A stretch of DNA of 60,966 nucleotides from an uncultured Methylococcaceae bacterium (GCA_903859415.1 CAIOMN010000003.1:1-60966), one strand, 5' to 3'; shown: positions 19,857 through 29,049, numbered from the stretch's first letter. Notes: generated by a model from the sequence alone, not told the origin. Program-made: numbers and translations.

Positions 19857-21029
19857 CTACTTCTCACCTGCTGGTTCAGTCTGTGAAATACGCTCAGGAT
19901 TAACCTTAATTCCCGGCATCATCCTGGGCAGTCCTTCGATGACTATCCATTCATTCGGATTTAATCCCGTTGTAATGACGCGTGATTGCCCGATATGCGC
20001 CCCGAGGACCACTGTACGATATTCAACTTTTTGTTCCTGATTAACAACCCACAAAAAATGCTGAGCCTGATCAGTCGCGATAGCTTTATCAGGCACTAGA
20101 ATGGCCTGATAAGGCGCTGAAGCACGAACCCGCATCCGGGCAAAATACCCTGGACTTAGGACATCATCTGAATTTGAAAATACGCCGCGTATAGAGACTG
20201 AACCTGTCGCTGTATCAGCACGTGGTGAAATATAATCAAGATGGCCTGGATGAGGGAAATTAGCTTCATCGGAAACGGCTAATTCCGCTGGAGTTTGATC
20301 TGTTCCTTTGACTTTATTACCTTCTTGATGTGCTTGACGCCGATACTTGAGTGCTAAATGCTCGTCTGCATCGACATAAACATAAACGGGATCAGTTGAA
20401 ACAATAAAGGTCAGACGGGTTGCATCTCCGCCACCGCCACTCACCAAATTACCTTCGGTGATTAACTCCCGACCAATACGCCCATCAATCGGTGCACGTA
20501 TTTTGGTATATTCTAAATTTAATTTAGCGGTGTTAACATTCGCTTCAGCCGATTGCACTGCCGCGATAGTTTCCCGAGAACCTTTACTGCGTGCATCGTG
20601 CTCTTCTTCAGAGATGGCTTTACCACTAAACAGGCGTTCAGCACGCTCCAGATCATTTTTAGCTAATTCATGTTTAGCTTTAGCTCTTTCAAGCTCTGAT
20701 ACTGCATACTGCAATTGTGCGGTAAATGGCTTTGGATCAATTTCGAATAAAAGATCTCCTTTTTTAACTTTAGCACCTGCTTTAAAGTTTACTTTCTCTA
20801 AGTACCCGCTCACCCGGGCACGAATATCGACTGAGCTGACAGCTTCTATACGTCCCGTGTATTCATCCCATTCGGTAACCTCTTGCGACAAAGGCTGCGC
20901 TATTTTTACATGGGGGGGTGGAGGTAAAGCCGGACTATCTGAATGGCTCTGACTATCACAGCTAGTGATACCTATCGAAATGCAGATTATTAAATTGACT
21001 TGTAGTAACTTTAAAACTGAGCCATTCAT
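19857..21029 (-). CDS. RND efflux periplasmic adaptor (membrane fusion protein)
   Basis: A 390-residue AcrA/MexA-type adaptor. The N-terminal signal carries a lipobox-like ITSC at about residues 21-24, so it is probably a lipoprotein. It shows the split biotinyl-lipoyl domain (RVSGYLEKVNFKAGAKVKKGD and the matching IRAPIDGRIGRELITEGNLV), separated by an alpha-hairpin (about 100-160), followed by the beta-barrel and membrane-proximal domains. It links the pump to the OprM-type channel. It is the first gene of the operon, divergent from the tetR gene, and its promoter overlaps a candidate repressor site. Confidence 0.95.
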   Translation of the reverse strand: MNGSVLKLLQVNLIICISIGITSCDSQSHSDSPALPPPPHVKIAQPLSQEVTEWDEYTGRIEAVSSVDIRARVSGYLEKVNFKAGAKVKKGDLLFEIDPKPFTAQLQYAVSELERAKAKHELAKNDLERAERLFSGKAISEEEHDARSKGSRETIAAVQSAEANVNTAKLNLEYTKIRAPIDGRIGRELITEGNLVSGGGGDATRLTFIVSTDPVYVYVDADEHLALKYRRQAHQEGNKVKGTDQTPAELAVSDEANFPHPGHLDYISPRADTATGSVSIRGVFSNSDDVLSPGYFARMRVRASAPYQAILVPDKAIATDQAQHFLWVVNQEQKVEYRTVVLGAHIGQSRVITTGLNPNEWIVIEGLPRMMPGIKVNPERISQTEPAGEK

Positions 21030-21069
21030 TCCTTTGGTACCTTGGGTGATGTTAAATGGTAATGGATAT

Positions 21070-21088
21070 TACCGTTTAATTTACGGTA
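21070..21088. promoter_or_regulatory. Candidate TetR operator
   Basis: Perfect inverted repeat TACCGT-N7-ACGGTA in the 87-bp space between the divergent efflux operon and tetR. Size and symmetry fit a TetR dimer site, and it covers the -10 box of the candidate efflux promoter. Binding is inferred. Confidence 0.55.
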
Positions 21089-21107
21089 TGATCTTAATAT
21101 AAGTCAA
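21078..21107 (-). promoter_or_regulatory. Candidate promoter of the efflux operon
   Basis: On the minus strand TTGACT (21107-21102) is followed after 18 bases by TAAATT (21083-21078). The -10 lies inside the inverted repeat at 21070-21088, so a bound repressor would block it. Confidence 0.45.
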
Positions 21108-21116
21108 CTTAATTTT

Positions 21117-21767
21117 ATGAGTACACAAATGATCAAATGTGGACGACCCCGTAAGGGCGAGGAGTCCTTGAGTCGCGATCGAATGCTTGATGCTGCCCTC
21201 AAGCTCTTTCTTGAAAATGGATTCGGAAATGTTAGCCTGGAAGCAATCGCTAGAGAAGCGCATGTTTCGATGCGCACCTTGTACAATCAATTTGAAGGTA
21301 AAGCGGGGTTGTTCGGAGCCGTTATTAAACGATACAGTGACCCCTTTGTTACCGCTTTATCAGAAGAAAGCACCCTGGATGATCATCCCGAACAGGCGCT
21401 TATTGCTTTTGCCAAGCAGTTTATTGAAGGCATTACCCGACCCGAGGTGTTACGAATCCGTGCCATCATGATGGGAGAATCCTTACGCTTTCCAGATCTT
21501 GCAACTCAATTTTATGAGCAGGGGCCTGAGCGAACTTTGCTTCATCTTGAAAACTTTTTCTCAAGACATCAACATGCCGGCAATTTTATGGGTCTGGATC
21601 CACACACACTTGCTGATCATTTTTTAAGTAGCTTACGGAATGAGCGAATTCAAAAACTTCAACTGGGTTTAGATGTCACTCCCACTGCTGATGAAATTGA
21701 TAACTGGGTGAAACAAAGTACTTCTTTATTCTTACATGGCTGTTTAAATTTGAATTTCAATTCATAG
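21117..21767 (+). CDS. TetR-family repressor of the efflux operon
   Basis: A 216-residue regulator. The N-terminal DNA-binding domain is typical: [20 protein letters not shown], then the helix-turn-helix [26 protein letters not shown] (about residues 43-68). The C-terminal part is all-alpha, as in ligand-binding domains of the AcrR/AefR type, with the [25 protein letters not shown] stretch known from efflux regulators. Being divergent from the RND operon across 87 bp with a shared inverted repeat, it most likely represses that operon and itself and is released by a pump substrate. Confidence 0.9.
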   Translation: MSTQMIKCGRPRKGEESLSRDRMLDAALKLFLENGFGNVSLEAIAREAHVSMRTLYNQFEGKAGLFGAVIKRYSDPFVTALSEESTLDDHPEQALIAFAKQFIEGITRPEVLRIRAIMMGESLRFPDLATQFYEQGPERTLLHLENFFSRHQHAGNFMGLDPHTLADHFLSSLRNERIQKLQLGLDVTPTADEIDNWVKQSTSLFLHGCLNLNFNS

Positions 21768-21837
21768 AGACTCCCTGGAATCTGATAAAATAAGCCAATT
21801 ATTTTTTACAGACTCTATTACACTTGAGAACAATACT

Positions 21838-23424
21838 TTGATTTCTACAGCAAACATTACTATGCAATTTGGGGCTAAACCCCTATTTGAAAACGTTTCA
21901 GTTAAATTTGGCGATGGCAACCGCTACGGCCTGATTGGCGCTAATGGCTGCGGTAAATCTACCTTCATGAAAATATTGAGCGGCGATTTAGAACCCTCAG
22001 CAGGTAACGTCAGCCTCAGCCCTAATGAAAGACTGGGGAATTTGCGTCAGGATCAGTTTGCTTACGAAAATTATCGGGTGCTGGATGTGGTCTTAATGGG
22101 TCATGCTGAAATGTGGGCGGCCATGTCTGAGCGTGATGCGATTTATGCCAATCTGGAAGCAACCGAAGACGATTACATGCATGCCGCTGAGCTAGAATCA
22201 GTGTTTGCTGAATACGGTGGTTATACAGCTGAATCGCGTGCCAGTGAACTGCTCTTAGGCTTGGATATTCCTATAGAACAACATAACGGCTTAATGAGTG
22301 CGGTGGCTCCGGGATGGAAATTAAGAGTCTTATTAGCTCAAGCCCTGTTCGCTAATCCTGATATTATGTTATTGGACGAACCGACCAACAACCTGGATAT
22401 CAATACTATTCGCTGGTTAGAAGACATCCTGAATGAACGTAATTGCACCATGGTGATTATCTCGCATGATCGGCATTTTTTAAACAGTGTGTGTACGCAC
22501 ATGGCTGACATGGATTACGGCGAGTTGCGTGTCTATCCCGGTAATTATGATGATTATATGGTTGCAGTCACGGAAGTCCGTGAACGCTTACTGGCTGGGA
22601 ATGCCAAGAAAAAAGCTCAAATTGCTGAACTGCAAACGTTCGTTAGTCGATTCTCTGCTAATGCCTCTAAAGCTAAACAAGCCACTTCTCGCGCTAAGCA
22701 ACTCGACAAAATTAAACTCGATGAAGTTAAACCGTCTAGTCGGGTTAATCCTTTCTTACGTTTCGATCAAACTAAAAAGTTACACCGTTTGGCACTCGAA
22801 GTGAGTGATTTAAGCAAAGGTTATGGCGGCGAACCGCTCTTTAAAAATCTGAATTTAATGGTCCCTGTGGGTGAACGTATTGCGGTCATTGGTCCGAATG
22901 GGATTGGTAAATCGACCCTGTTAAAAACTCTCGTCGGCGAATTAACCCCTGACACGGGCGAAGTTAAATGGTCAGAAAACTCCGAAGTCGGTTATTTTGC
23001 TCAAGATCATGCCGAAGACTTTGCAGAAAACCTAACGCTTATTGAGTGGATGGGGCAATGGCGTAAAGACTCGGATGATGATCAAGCCATCCGAGGCACT
23101 TTGGGACGTTTATTGTTCAGCGCTGACGACATTAACAAGTCTGTTAAGGTCATATCGGGTGGTGAACAAGGCCGTATGTTATTTGGTAAATTAATTCTCC
23201 AAAAAAATAACATCATGGTCATGGATGAGCCCACCAACCATTTGGATATGGAATCAATTGAGTCCCTTAACACCGCACTAGAAAACTATCCGGGTACTCT
23301 GATTTTTGTCAGTCATGACCGAGAATTTGTATCTTCGCTTGCAACCCGCATTATTGAGTTAACACCTAATGGCATTGTTGATTTCAGCGGTAACTATGAA
23401 GACTATTTAAATAGCCAGGCTTGA
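21838..23424 (+). CDS. ybiT: ABC-F ribosome-associated ATPase, YbiT type
   Basis: A 528-residue soluble protein with two ABC ATPase domains and no membrane segments. First domain: Walker [10 protein letters not shown] (about 36-44), Walker [11 protein letters not shown], with the degenerate signature [15 protein letters not shown] seen in YbiT. A charged linker of about 80 residues (the P-site tRNA interaction motif of ABC-F proteins) follows. Second domain: Walker [10 protein letters not shown], signature [12 protein letters not shown], Walker [15 protein letters not shown] proteins act on the ribosome E-site to ease stalled translation. Start is TTG, chosen because it gives the usual N-terminus. 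selO begins one base after its stop, so the two are co-transcribed. Confidence 0.88.
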   Translation: MISTANITMQFGAKPLFENVSVKFGDGNRYGLIGANGCGKSTFMKILSGDLEPSAGNVSLSPNERLGNLRQDQFAYENYRVLDVVLMGHAEMWAAMSERDAIYANLEATEDDYMHAAELESVFAEYGGYTAESRASELLLGLDIPIEQHNGLMSAVAPGWKLRVLLAQALFANPDIMLLDEPTNNLDINTIRWLEDILNERNCTMVIISHDRHFLNSVCTHMADMDYGELRVYPGNYDDYMVAVTEVRERLLAGNAKKKAQIAELQTFVSRFSANASKAKQATSRAKQLDKIKLDEVKPSSRVNPFLRFDQTKKLHRLALEVSDLSKGYGGEPLFKNLNLMVPVGERIAVIGPNGIGKSTLLKTLVGELTPDTGEVKWSENSEVGYFAQDHAEDFAENLTLIEWMGQWRKDSDDDQAIRGTLGRLLFSADDINKSVKVISGGEQGRMLFGKLILQKNNIMVMDEPTNHLDMESIESLNTALENYPGTLIFVSHDREFVSSLATRIIELTPNGIVDFSGNYEDYLNSQA

Positions 23425-23425
23425 T

Positions 23426-25045
23426 ATGAAAACGCCGACGAAACATTCTGCTCTTCAGAACTTAAACTTTGATAATCGTTTTATTGAGGAATTACCTGCT
23501 GATCCAGAGGGCAGAAACTTTCGCCGGCAAGTCTTGGGAGCCTGCTACTCAAGAGTATTACCCACACCTGTTAGTGCGCCAAAAACGGTTGCGTATTCTG
23601 CTGAAGTTGCAGAGTTATTAGACTTATCGACTGAGTTCTGTGAATCGGATGAGTTTACAGAAATCTTTGCGGGTAATCGTCAAATAGAAGGAATGGACCC
23701 TTATGCTAGCTGCTACGGGGGACATCAATTTGGTAACTGGGCAGGTCAATTGGGCGATGGTCGTGCTATCAACTTAGGGGAAGTAGTTAATCAAAAAGAT
23801 GAGCGTTGGGCTTTGCAACTTAAAGGCGCTGGCCCTACGCCCTACTCCAGAACCGCCGATGGCTTAGCCGTGTTAAGATCTTCAATACGTGAATTCTTAT
23901 GTAGTGAAGCCATGTTTCATTTAGGCGTGCCCACTACCCGTGCCTTAAGTGTCATAGTAACGGGTGAAAGCGTTATTCGGGACATGTTTTATAACGGCAA
24001 TCCTAAGGCAGAACCCGGGGCTGTGGTTTGTCGTGTCGCGCCTTCGTTTACCCGCTTTGGCAGTTTTCAAATATTATTGGCTAGACGTGATCATGACTTG
24101 CTCAAGAAATTGGTTGATTACACTATCCGTACTGATTTTCCGCACTTGGGTACTCCATCAACTGCAACTTATCTCACCTGGTTTAATGAAGTCTGTCAAA
24201 GAACCGCTAACATGATTGTCCATTGGCAGCGCGTTGGCTTTGTTCATGGCGTCATGAATACAGACAACATGTCGATATTGGGTCTAACGATTGATTATGG
24301 TCCTTATGGTTGGCTTGAGAACTATGACCCTAACTGGACGCCGAATACGACTGATGCCCAAGAACGCCGTTATCGCTTTGGTAATCAGGCACAAATTGCT
24401 TTTTGGAACTTAGGGCAACTCGCCAATGCAATCTATCCATTAATCGAACAGGTAGAACCACTTCAAAAAGCCATGGATACTTATACTGCAACCTTTGAAC
24501 AAGGCTGGCAAAATATGATGGCAGATAAATTGGGCTTTAAAGCATTTGAATCAGAAACGGACGACGCCTTGTGTTCAGAATTATTGATGATATTACAATT
24601 AGTAGAAACCGATATGACGCTGTTCTATCGTCAACTTGCTAAAATCAATTGTGATACAAGTATTTCTCAATCAGAACATAATACCCAAGCTTTTCAATTG
24701 TTATCAGCGGCTTATTACGTGCCAGAACAAGTCACACCAAGTTATATCAATCGGTTAAATGATTGGTTGGAAAATTATCGGCAACGAGTACAGAAAGACA
24801 GCACTTCAAATCGTGATAGACGTAAACACATGGACTCGGTAAATCCAAAATATGTTTTACGCAACTACCTGGCCCAACTTGCAATTGATAAAGCAGAAGA
24901 AGGTGATTTTTCGTTGGTCAATGAACTGCTGGAGGTTTTACGTTACCCCTATGATGAACAACCCGATAAAGCATTGTTCGCTGAAAAGCGCCCTGATTGG
25001 GCGCGTCAACGAGCAGGTTGCTCAATGCTATCGTGTAGTTCGTAG
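23426..25045 (+). CDS. selO: Protein adenylyltransferase SelO (YdiU)
   Basis: A 539-residue pseudokinase-fold enzyme that transfers AMP to Ser/Thr/Tyr of target proteins, linked to oxidative stress. Conserved SelO blocks are present: CYGGHQFGNWAGQLGDGRA, LQLKGAGPTPYSRTADGLAVLRSS (ATP-binding), and HGVMNTDNMSILGLTIDYGP (metal-binding loop). It ends in CSMLSCSS; the C-terminal Cys pair corresponds to the redox centre, which is Cys-Xaa-Xaa-Sec in selenoprotein homologues, so this is the Cys form. Length is close to the usual 480-560. The start lies one base after the ybiT stop. Confidence 0.94.
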   Translation: MKTPTKHSALQNLNFDNRFIEELPADPEGRNFRRQVLGACYSRVLPTPVSAPKTVAYSAEVAELLDLSTEFCESDEFTEIFAGNRQIEGMDPYASCYGGHQFGNWAGQLGDGRAINLGEVVNQKDERWALQLKGAGPTPYSRTADGLAVLRSSIREFLCSEAMFHLGVPTTRALSVIVTGESVIRDMFYNGNPKAEPGAVVCRVAPSFTRFGSFQILLARRDHDLLKKLVDYTIRTDFPHLGTPSTATYLTWFNEVCQRTANMIVHWQRVGFVHGVMNTDNMSILGLTIDYGPYGWLENYDPNWTPNTTDAQERRYRFGNQAQIAFWNLGQLANAIYPLIEQVEPLQKAMDTYTATFEQGWQNMMADKLGFKAFESETDDALCSELLMILQLVETDMTLFYRQLAKINCDTSISQSEHNTQAFQLLSAAYYVPEQVTPSYINRLNDWLENYRQRVQKDSTSNRDRRKHMDSVNPKYVLRNYLAQLAIDKAEEGDFSLVNELLEVLRYPYDEQPDKALFAEKRPDWARQRAGCSMLSCSS

Positions 25046-25081
25046 AAAATTCTAACTGGTTGGAAAAGCAGTATTTATAGT

Positions 25082-25339
25082 TTATCGACGTCCACCACCG
25101 CCATGACCGCCTCCAAAGCCGCCACCATGACCTCCACCAAAGCCACCGCCGTAACCACCCCGAAATCCCCCATATCCTCCTCGATATCCGCCGCCATAGC
25201 CACCACCGAATCCCCCTCGATAGCCATATCCACCGTAATAAGGCGTATAAGATGGATAATAACCATACCCACCTCCATATGGGTAATAAGCGCAAGAGAC
25301 ACTCGATATTAACAACAAAACCAAGAATAGTTTTTTCAA
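25082..25339 (-). CDS. Small glycine-rich lipoprotein
   Basis: A small exported protein. I start at TTG 25339 because GGGAG lies eight bases upstream and the product then begins as a normal lipoprotein signal, KKLFLVLLLISSVSC, with the lipidated Cys at about residue 16. The mature part is Tyr/Pro/Gly-rich, then almost pure repeats of GG(F/Y)-GG(G/R/H), ending GGGGRR. Such low-complexity Gly-rich envelope proteins have no assigned function. It lies 29 bp downstream of a second exported Gly/Tyr-rich gene on the same strand; the two and the Spy-like gene may form one envelope-related set. Confidence 0.65.
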   Translation of the reverse strand: MKKLFLVLLLISSVSCAYYPYGGGYGYYPSYTPYYGGYGYRGGFGGGYGGGYRGGYGGFRGGYGGGFGGGHGGGFGGGHGGGGRR

Positions 25340-25368
25340 TTCAGTAACTCCCAATTAAAGGTTGAAGT

Positions 25369-25758
25369 TTACCGAAAATTCAAAGGAAAGACTAGATTGA
25401 TCCCTGGTGCTTGCTGTGGCAAGTACATCGGTCTTGGCACATAAACAGGAGGGGGCACGTATACTGGTTGCGCATAGAAATAAGGCTGAGGATACGCAGG
25501 TCGATATCCACCATATCCACCACCGTATCCACGGCGATAGCCATCATGATCTCTGTAACCACGACCATCATGGTCGCCATGATCACCATGCCACTCTCGA
25601 TTTTCATACCCACCATAACCGCCATAACCACCATCGTCTCTATCAGCCAAGGCAGTCTGTGAGAAGAGCACGCTAGTTGCTGAGACAAAAACAAGTGCCA
25701 TCATCACTTTACTTAAAGCTGATCTGAAATATCTGTTTTTATTTATTAAAGTTTTCAT
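25369..25758 (-). CDS. Secreted Gly/Tyr/Asp/His-rich protein
   Basis: A 129-residue exported protein with signal peptide (cleavage after TALA, about residue 38). The next 45 residues are rich in Gly, Tyr, Asp, His and Arg (DRDDGGYGGYGGYENREWHG and HGDHDGRGYRDHDGYRRG), followed by a Pro/Tyr/Val-rich stretch with PVYVPPPVYVPRPMY repeats. His/Asp clusters suggest metal binding, but this is inference from composition. AGGAAG precedes ATG. Same strand and close spacing with the Gly-rich lipoprotein gene. Confidence 0.65.
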   Translation of the reverse strand: MKTLINKNRYFRSALSKVMMALVFVSATSVLFSQTALADRDDGGYGGYGGYENREWHGDHGDHDGRGYRDHDGYRRGYGGGYGGYRPAYPQPYFYAQPVYVPPPVYVPRPMYLPQQAPGINLVFPLNFR

Positions 25759-25843
25759 ATCTTCCTTTCTTATTTTTAGAGTTTTTCATACGATTACAAA
25801 TAACTGACTAGAATCGCCTAACCACTAAATTATTGCGATACAA

Positions 25844-26308
25844 TCAGTTACCAACAGCCTTTTTATGGCCTTTCTTGTATTGAGGATCATGGAATAAGCT
25901 GTCCGCTGCTTTTTTCTGAGCATCAGATAAACTGGCATAGAGATCTTCAAAAACAGGAATTAGCGTTTTTATACCGTTTGCATGAGCCTCAGCAATGGCA
26001 CTGTAAGACTTTAAATCATCGACTGCTGTCATATCTTTATCATGATCAATTCTAACTTGAGTAAGAGCATCCATCGTTTTTGCATCACTCAGCATTGTTT
26101 CGGCAACCTTGCTCCATTTCCCTTCCTGCTCTGAGGTGATTTTTAATTTACCGTGTAGCTCTTTAATACGTAACTCTGTTTGATCTTCGTGAGCATCTTT
26201 ATCAACAGCAAACGATATACCCGGTATAAAAGCAATAGTTGCTATTAATATCATCGAGTTAATAATCTTTGAACTTGTAAAAAGGAATTGATTGTTACTT
26301 AATTTCAT
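25844..26308 (-). CDS. Spy/CpxP-like periplasmic protein
   Basis: I use ATG 26308, which has GGAG seven bases upstream; an earlier in-frame start at 26359 lacks one. The 154-residue product has a signal peptide ending at about SFA (residue 34), then an all-helical mature domain with charged helices (ELRIKELHGKLKITSEQEGKWSKVAETM and LSDAKTMDALTQVRIDHD) resembling the LTxxQ Spy/CpxP family: the ITSEQEGKW and LSDAQKKAADSLF stretches fit its motif positions. Spy and CpxP are envelope chaperones or stress modulators. Function here is inferred by family. Upstream of two other small exported genes on the same strand. Confidence 0.65.
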   Translation of the reverse strand: MKLSNNQFLFTSSKIINSMILIATIAFIPGISFAVDKDAHEDQTELRIKELHGKLKITSEQEGKWSKVAETMLSDAKTMDALTQVRIDHDKDMTAVDDLKSYSAIAEAHANGIKTLIPVFEDLYASLSDAQKKAADSLFHDPQYKKGHKKAVGN

Positions 26309-26584
26309 AGTTGATCTCCAAGTTTTGATAGATTTTAGAGTACATTCCAATTTCGGCATGCACCCCTATAAGAGTCACTGACTATACTCTAGGTTGAGTG
26401 TTAACAAGTGTTTTACTTATTCCGATATACTATAAGCGCTACTGAGCTGAAAGTTTATCGTTTTGAACACTTTTTACCATGCGGAAGTTAAACAGGGCCT
26501 TAACAATTAAAAATAAATGCCCCTAAACCCTTATCCTCAGCTGCAGCAAGAGCAGAAGACATTAAGCAATGTAACAAGAAATAA

Positions 26585-26998
26585 TTAGATTCTTTGCGGA
26601 TGATCTGTCAACTTGAGTGCGGATAGCCTATCAGCAGACAAAGGATAAATTCCAGGGAAAGTAATATCTTCAAAATTGGCATCATCAGAAAATATGATAT
26701 TCAACTGAGTAGTGTTCCGGTCAGGTAATTTGTACCAAGGCACTAAACCTTCTAAGAGTTTGCCAGTCTCATCATCATTATGATTAAAAACCAACTTTCC
26801 TGTTTCATCGCAATAACTCATCAGAGTATAGCCCAGGCTCTTAACAAATCTCAACACCTCCAGAGACTCTGAGCCACCATTAACTAAATTACCCGTAAAC
26901 CACAAGCTGTCATTATTTGGATCAAACTCTATTGTTGCAAGTAATTCATTTAGAGATTGATAATCACCTTTAACACTACCAATGGCATAAGTCGTCAT
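26585..26998 (-). CDS. Degenerate, truncated ApaH-like protein, probably inactive
   Basis: 137 residues, half the length of diadenosine tetraphosphatase ApaH. The N-terminus (TYAIGSVKGDYQSLNELL) and LWFTGNLVNGGSESLEVLRFVKSLG line up with ApaH, but the metal ligands of the metallophosphatase motifs are gone: the Asp of GDxxG is Ser, the Asp of GDLVNRG is Asn, and no GNHD is present. The C-terminal catalytic histidines are missing. It cannot be an active Ap4A hydrolase by the known mechanism. The frame is intact, though, and starts three bases after ccmB, so it may be kept as a binding or structural protein. A decaying pseudogene is the alternative. Confidence 0.7.
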   Translation of the reverse strand: MTTYAIGSVKGDYQSLNELLATIEFDPNNDSLWFTGNLVNGGSESLEVLRFVKSLGYTLMSYCDETGKLVFNHNDDETGKLLEGLVPWYKLPDRNTTQLNIIFSDDANFEDITFPGIYPLSADRLSALKLTDHPQRI

Positions 26999-27001
26999 AA
27001 A

Positions 27002-27676
27002 CTAATTGATGCTCATTTTTAAAGCCGCAGCCGTTGGCCAAGGGGCTAACACTACAGACATCACTAAAATAGAGATTAATATATTGATCTGTGCTGAAAC
27101 AGGCAGCCCTGTACTGGCAATCTCTACCGCATTACTGGCAAAGATTAATACAGGTACATAGAGCGGCAACACCAATAGGGATAAGATCATCCCGCCTCGA
27201 CGTAAACCGACTGTTAAAGCGACGCCAATGGCTCCTATAAGGCTTAACACAGGCGTGCCGAGCAACAGGGTTAACAACAGGATTCCTAATGAATGTGAGG
27301 GCATCCCTAAAAAGACAGCCAGTAAAGGAGCAACAATCAATAAAGGCAACCCGGTAACTAACCAATGTGCCATCACCTTACCCAAGACAAGAATAGAAGC
27401 TGGATAACTGCTTAATAAGATTTGCTCTAATGAACCATCATCAAAATCTGATCGAAACAGGCTATCTAATGACAACATAGAAGCCAATAAAGCTGACACC
27501 CAAATGATACCCGGAGCAATGGTTTGCAGTAAATGAGGCTGAGCACCAATCCCTAGCGGAAATAGGGTGATAACCAACACGAAAAACAAGATGGGGTTGG
27601 CTATTTCTGAGCGGCGACGCAAAGCTAAGACGAGATCGCGTTTGATAATGGCAAAAAAAGCGTTAGATAAGGACAT
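27002..27676 (-). CDS. ccmB: Haem exporter permease CcmB
   Basis: A 224-residue inner membrane protein with six predicted helices. It shows the CcmB N-terminal pattern FFAIIKRDLVLALRRRSEIANPILFFVLVITLFPLG and the SLDSLFRSDFDDGSLEQILLSS block that contacts the ATPase. With CcmA it forms the ABC unit of cytochrome c maturation system I, which drives release of holo-CcmE. Its start overlaps the ccmA stop by one base. Unusually, ccmC does not follow; the next gene is the ApaH-like relic, so the remaining ccm genes must be elsewhere. Confidence 0.93.
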   Translation of the reverse strand: MSLSNAFFAIIKRDLVLALRRRSEIANPILFFVLVITLFPLGIGAQPHLLQTIAPGIIWVSALLASMLSLDSLFRSDFDDGSLEQILLSSYPASILVLGKVMAHWLVTGLPLLIVAPLLAVFLGMPSHSLGILLLTLLLGTPVLSLIGAIGVALTVGLRRGGMILSLLVLPLYVPVLIFASNAVEIASTGLPVSAQINILISILVMSVVLAPWPTAAALKMSIN

Positions 27677-28299
27677 CAGGATAAATTAATTCGTTGCACA
27701 ACCACATCATGTAACTCAATATCGTGGTGTGAAGTTAAAACAATCATTCCGCCTCTGGCACAATGTTCAATCATTAAAGTTTCGATCAGCGCAATTCCCT
27801 GTTTATCCAACGAAGTGAATGGCTCATCAAGTATCCATAGTTTATTTTCGGTAATCAGTAATCGTGCTAATGATAAACGCCGTTTTTGACCCGCTGACAA
27901 AGCTTGTACGAGGACATCATCATAGTTAGCCAAATTGACTCTAGCTAAAGCATCTATGATTGAATAACGACCAGGCCTACCTAAGGCCAAAGAGACTTTC
28001 AAGTTTTCATAAACTGTTAATTCCTTTTTAACACCATCCAAATGCCCAACATAAGCCATATCGGTTTGGTATTGACTATCATTAATGGCATCAAAACCCC
28101 ATAAGAGCTCACCCTCATCAGGCTCTCGAAATCCGCATAAAATACGTAATAAGGAGGTTTTACCACTCCCATTCTTGCCTTCTAGCAGTAATATTTGCCC
28201 CGCATTTAACTCAAAAGACAGTCCTTCAAATAAGACCCGATCATCACGAATACAGCTTAATTGATTGGCCTGCAGTCGAACAACTTCATTCTCTTCCAT
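27676..28299 (-). CDS. ccmA: Haem exporter ATP-binding protein CcmA
   Basis: A 207-residue ABC ATPase of cytochrome c maturation. Walker A EGKNGSGKTSLLRIL (about 39-53), signature LSAGQKRRLSLARLL (about 134-148), Walker B LWILDEPFTSLD. It powers the CcmABCD complex that delivers haem onto CcmE. The start abuts the rlmB stop and its stop overlaps the ccmB start, so rlmB, ccmA and ccmB are probably read from one transcript. Confidence 0.93.
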   Translation of the reverse strand: MEENEVVRLQANQLSCIRDDRVLFEGLSFELNAGQILLLEGKNGSGKTSLLRILCGFREPDEGELLWGFDAINDSQYQTDMAYVGHLDGVKKELTVYENLKVSLALGRPGRYSIIDALARVNLANYDDVLVQALSAGQKRRLSLARLLITENKLWILDEPFTSLDKQGIALIETLMIEHCARGGMIVLTSHHDIELHDVVVQRINLS

Positions 28300-29049
28300 T
28301 TACGGCCTCGTCAATAATCTCTGACGTACTGCTTCATAAAGGAATACGCCAGTTGCAACAGACAAATTAAGACTCTCTACCTTCCCTAGCATCGGTATTG
28401 CAACTAACAAATCACATTGCTCTTTGGTCAATCGCCTTAAGCCCTTACCTTCAGTACCCACCACTAAAGCCATTGGTACAGTAAAATCAGTTTTATAAAC
28501 GGTTTGTGTTGTTTCACCAGCAGCCCCCATAATCCAGAGACCTTGGTCTTTGAGCCAGCGTAAGGTACGCGCCAGGTTAGTCACTTGATAAACCGGCACT
28601 GTCTCTGCTGCACCACTGGCGACTTTACAAACCGTTGGCGTGATACCCGTGGCATTATCCTTAGTAATAATAACACCATGAACACCGGTAGCATCAGCAG
28701 TTCTAAGGCAAGCACCTAAATTATGAGGATCTTGAACATTATCCAAAACCAAAAAAAAGGCCGTCTCAGTCAAGTTTTCAACGGCAGTTTTTAAATCACT
28801 TTCCGATAACTCACCCGGCAAGTCAACTTCAATAACAATACCTTGGTGATTGTTATTATCGGCTAAACGATCCAGTCTTTTTCTATCGACTTTTTCGGGC
28901 TCAATGCCCAAGTCTAATAAATCTTCAACAGCCTTAGCCAGACGTTTATCATGTCGCCCATTATCAACCCAGGCTTGCTGGATTTTTTTAGGCGAATAAT
29001 CAAGTGCAGCCTGCACAGAATGCAGACCAAATAATTTGCTTAATTTCAT
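28300..29049 (-). CDS. rlmB: 23S rRNA (guanosine-2'-O-)-methyltransferase RlmB
   Basis: A 249-residue SpoU-family (SPOUT) enzyme that methylates the ribose of G2251 in 23S rRNA. N-terminal substrate-binding domain (LFGLHSVQAALDYSPKKI), then the three SpoU motifs: LVLDNVQDPHNLGACLRTADATG, VVGTEGKGLRRLT, and ESLNLSVATGVFLYEAVRQR, forming the trefoil-knot SAM site. Directly downstream of rnr (55-bp gap), as in E. coli. Confidence 0.95.
   Translation of the reverse strand: MKLSKLFGLHSVQAALDYSPKKIQQAWVDNGRHDKRLAKAVEDLLDLGIEPEKVDRKRLDRLADNNNHQGIVIEVDLPGELSESDLKTAVENLTETAFFLVLDNVQDPHNLGACLRTADATGVHGVIITKDNATGITPTVCKVASGAAETVPVYQVTNLARTLRWLKDQGLWIMGAAGETTQTVYKTDFTVPMALVVGTEGKGLRRLTKEQCDLLVAIPMLGKVESLNLSVATGVFLYEAVRQRLLTRP

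Noticed and set aside
25392-25694. Alternative open frames over the Gly-rich genes on both strands
   Set aside because: Shadows caused by the biased composition of the two exported Gly/Tyr-rich genes; none has a signal peptide or ribosome site.
26470-26584. Short plus-strand peptide-like run ending in SAAARAEDIKQCNKK
   Set aside because: Only about 26 codons after a stop and with no start; at best a gene relic, too little to call.
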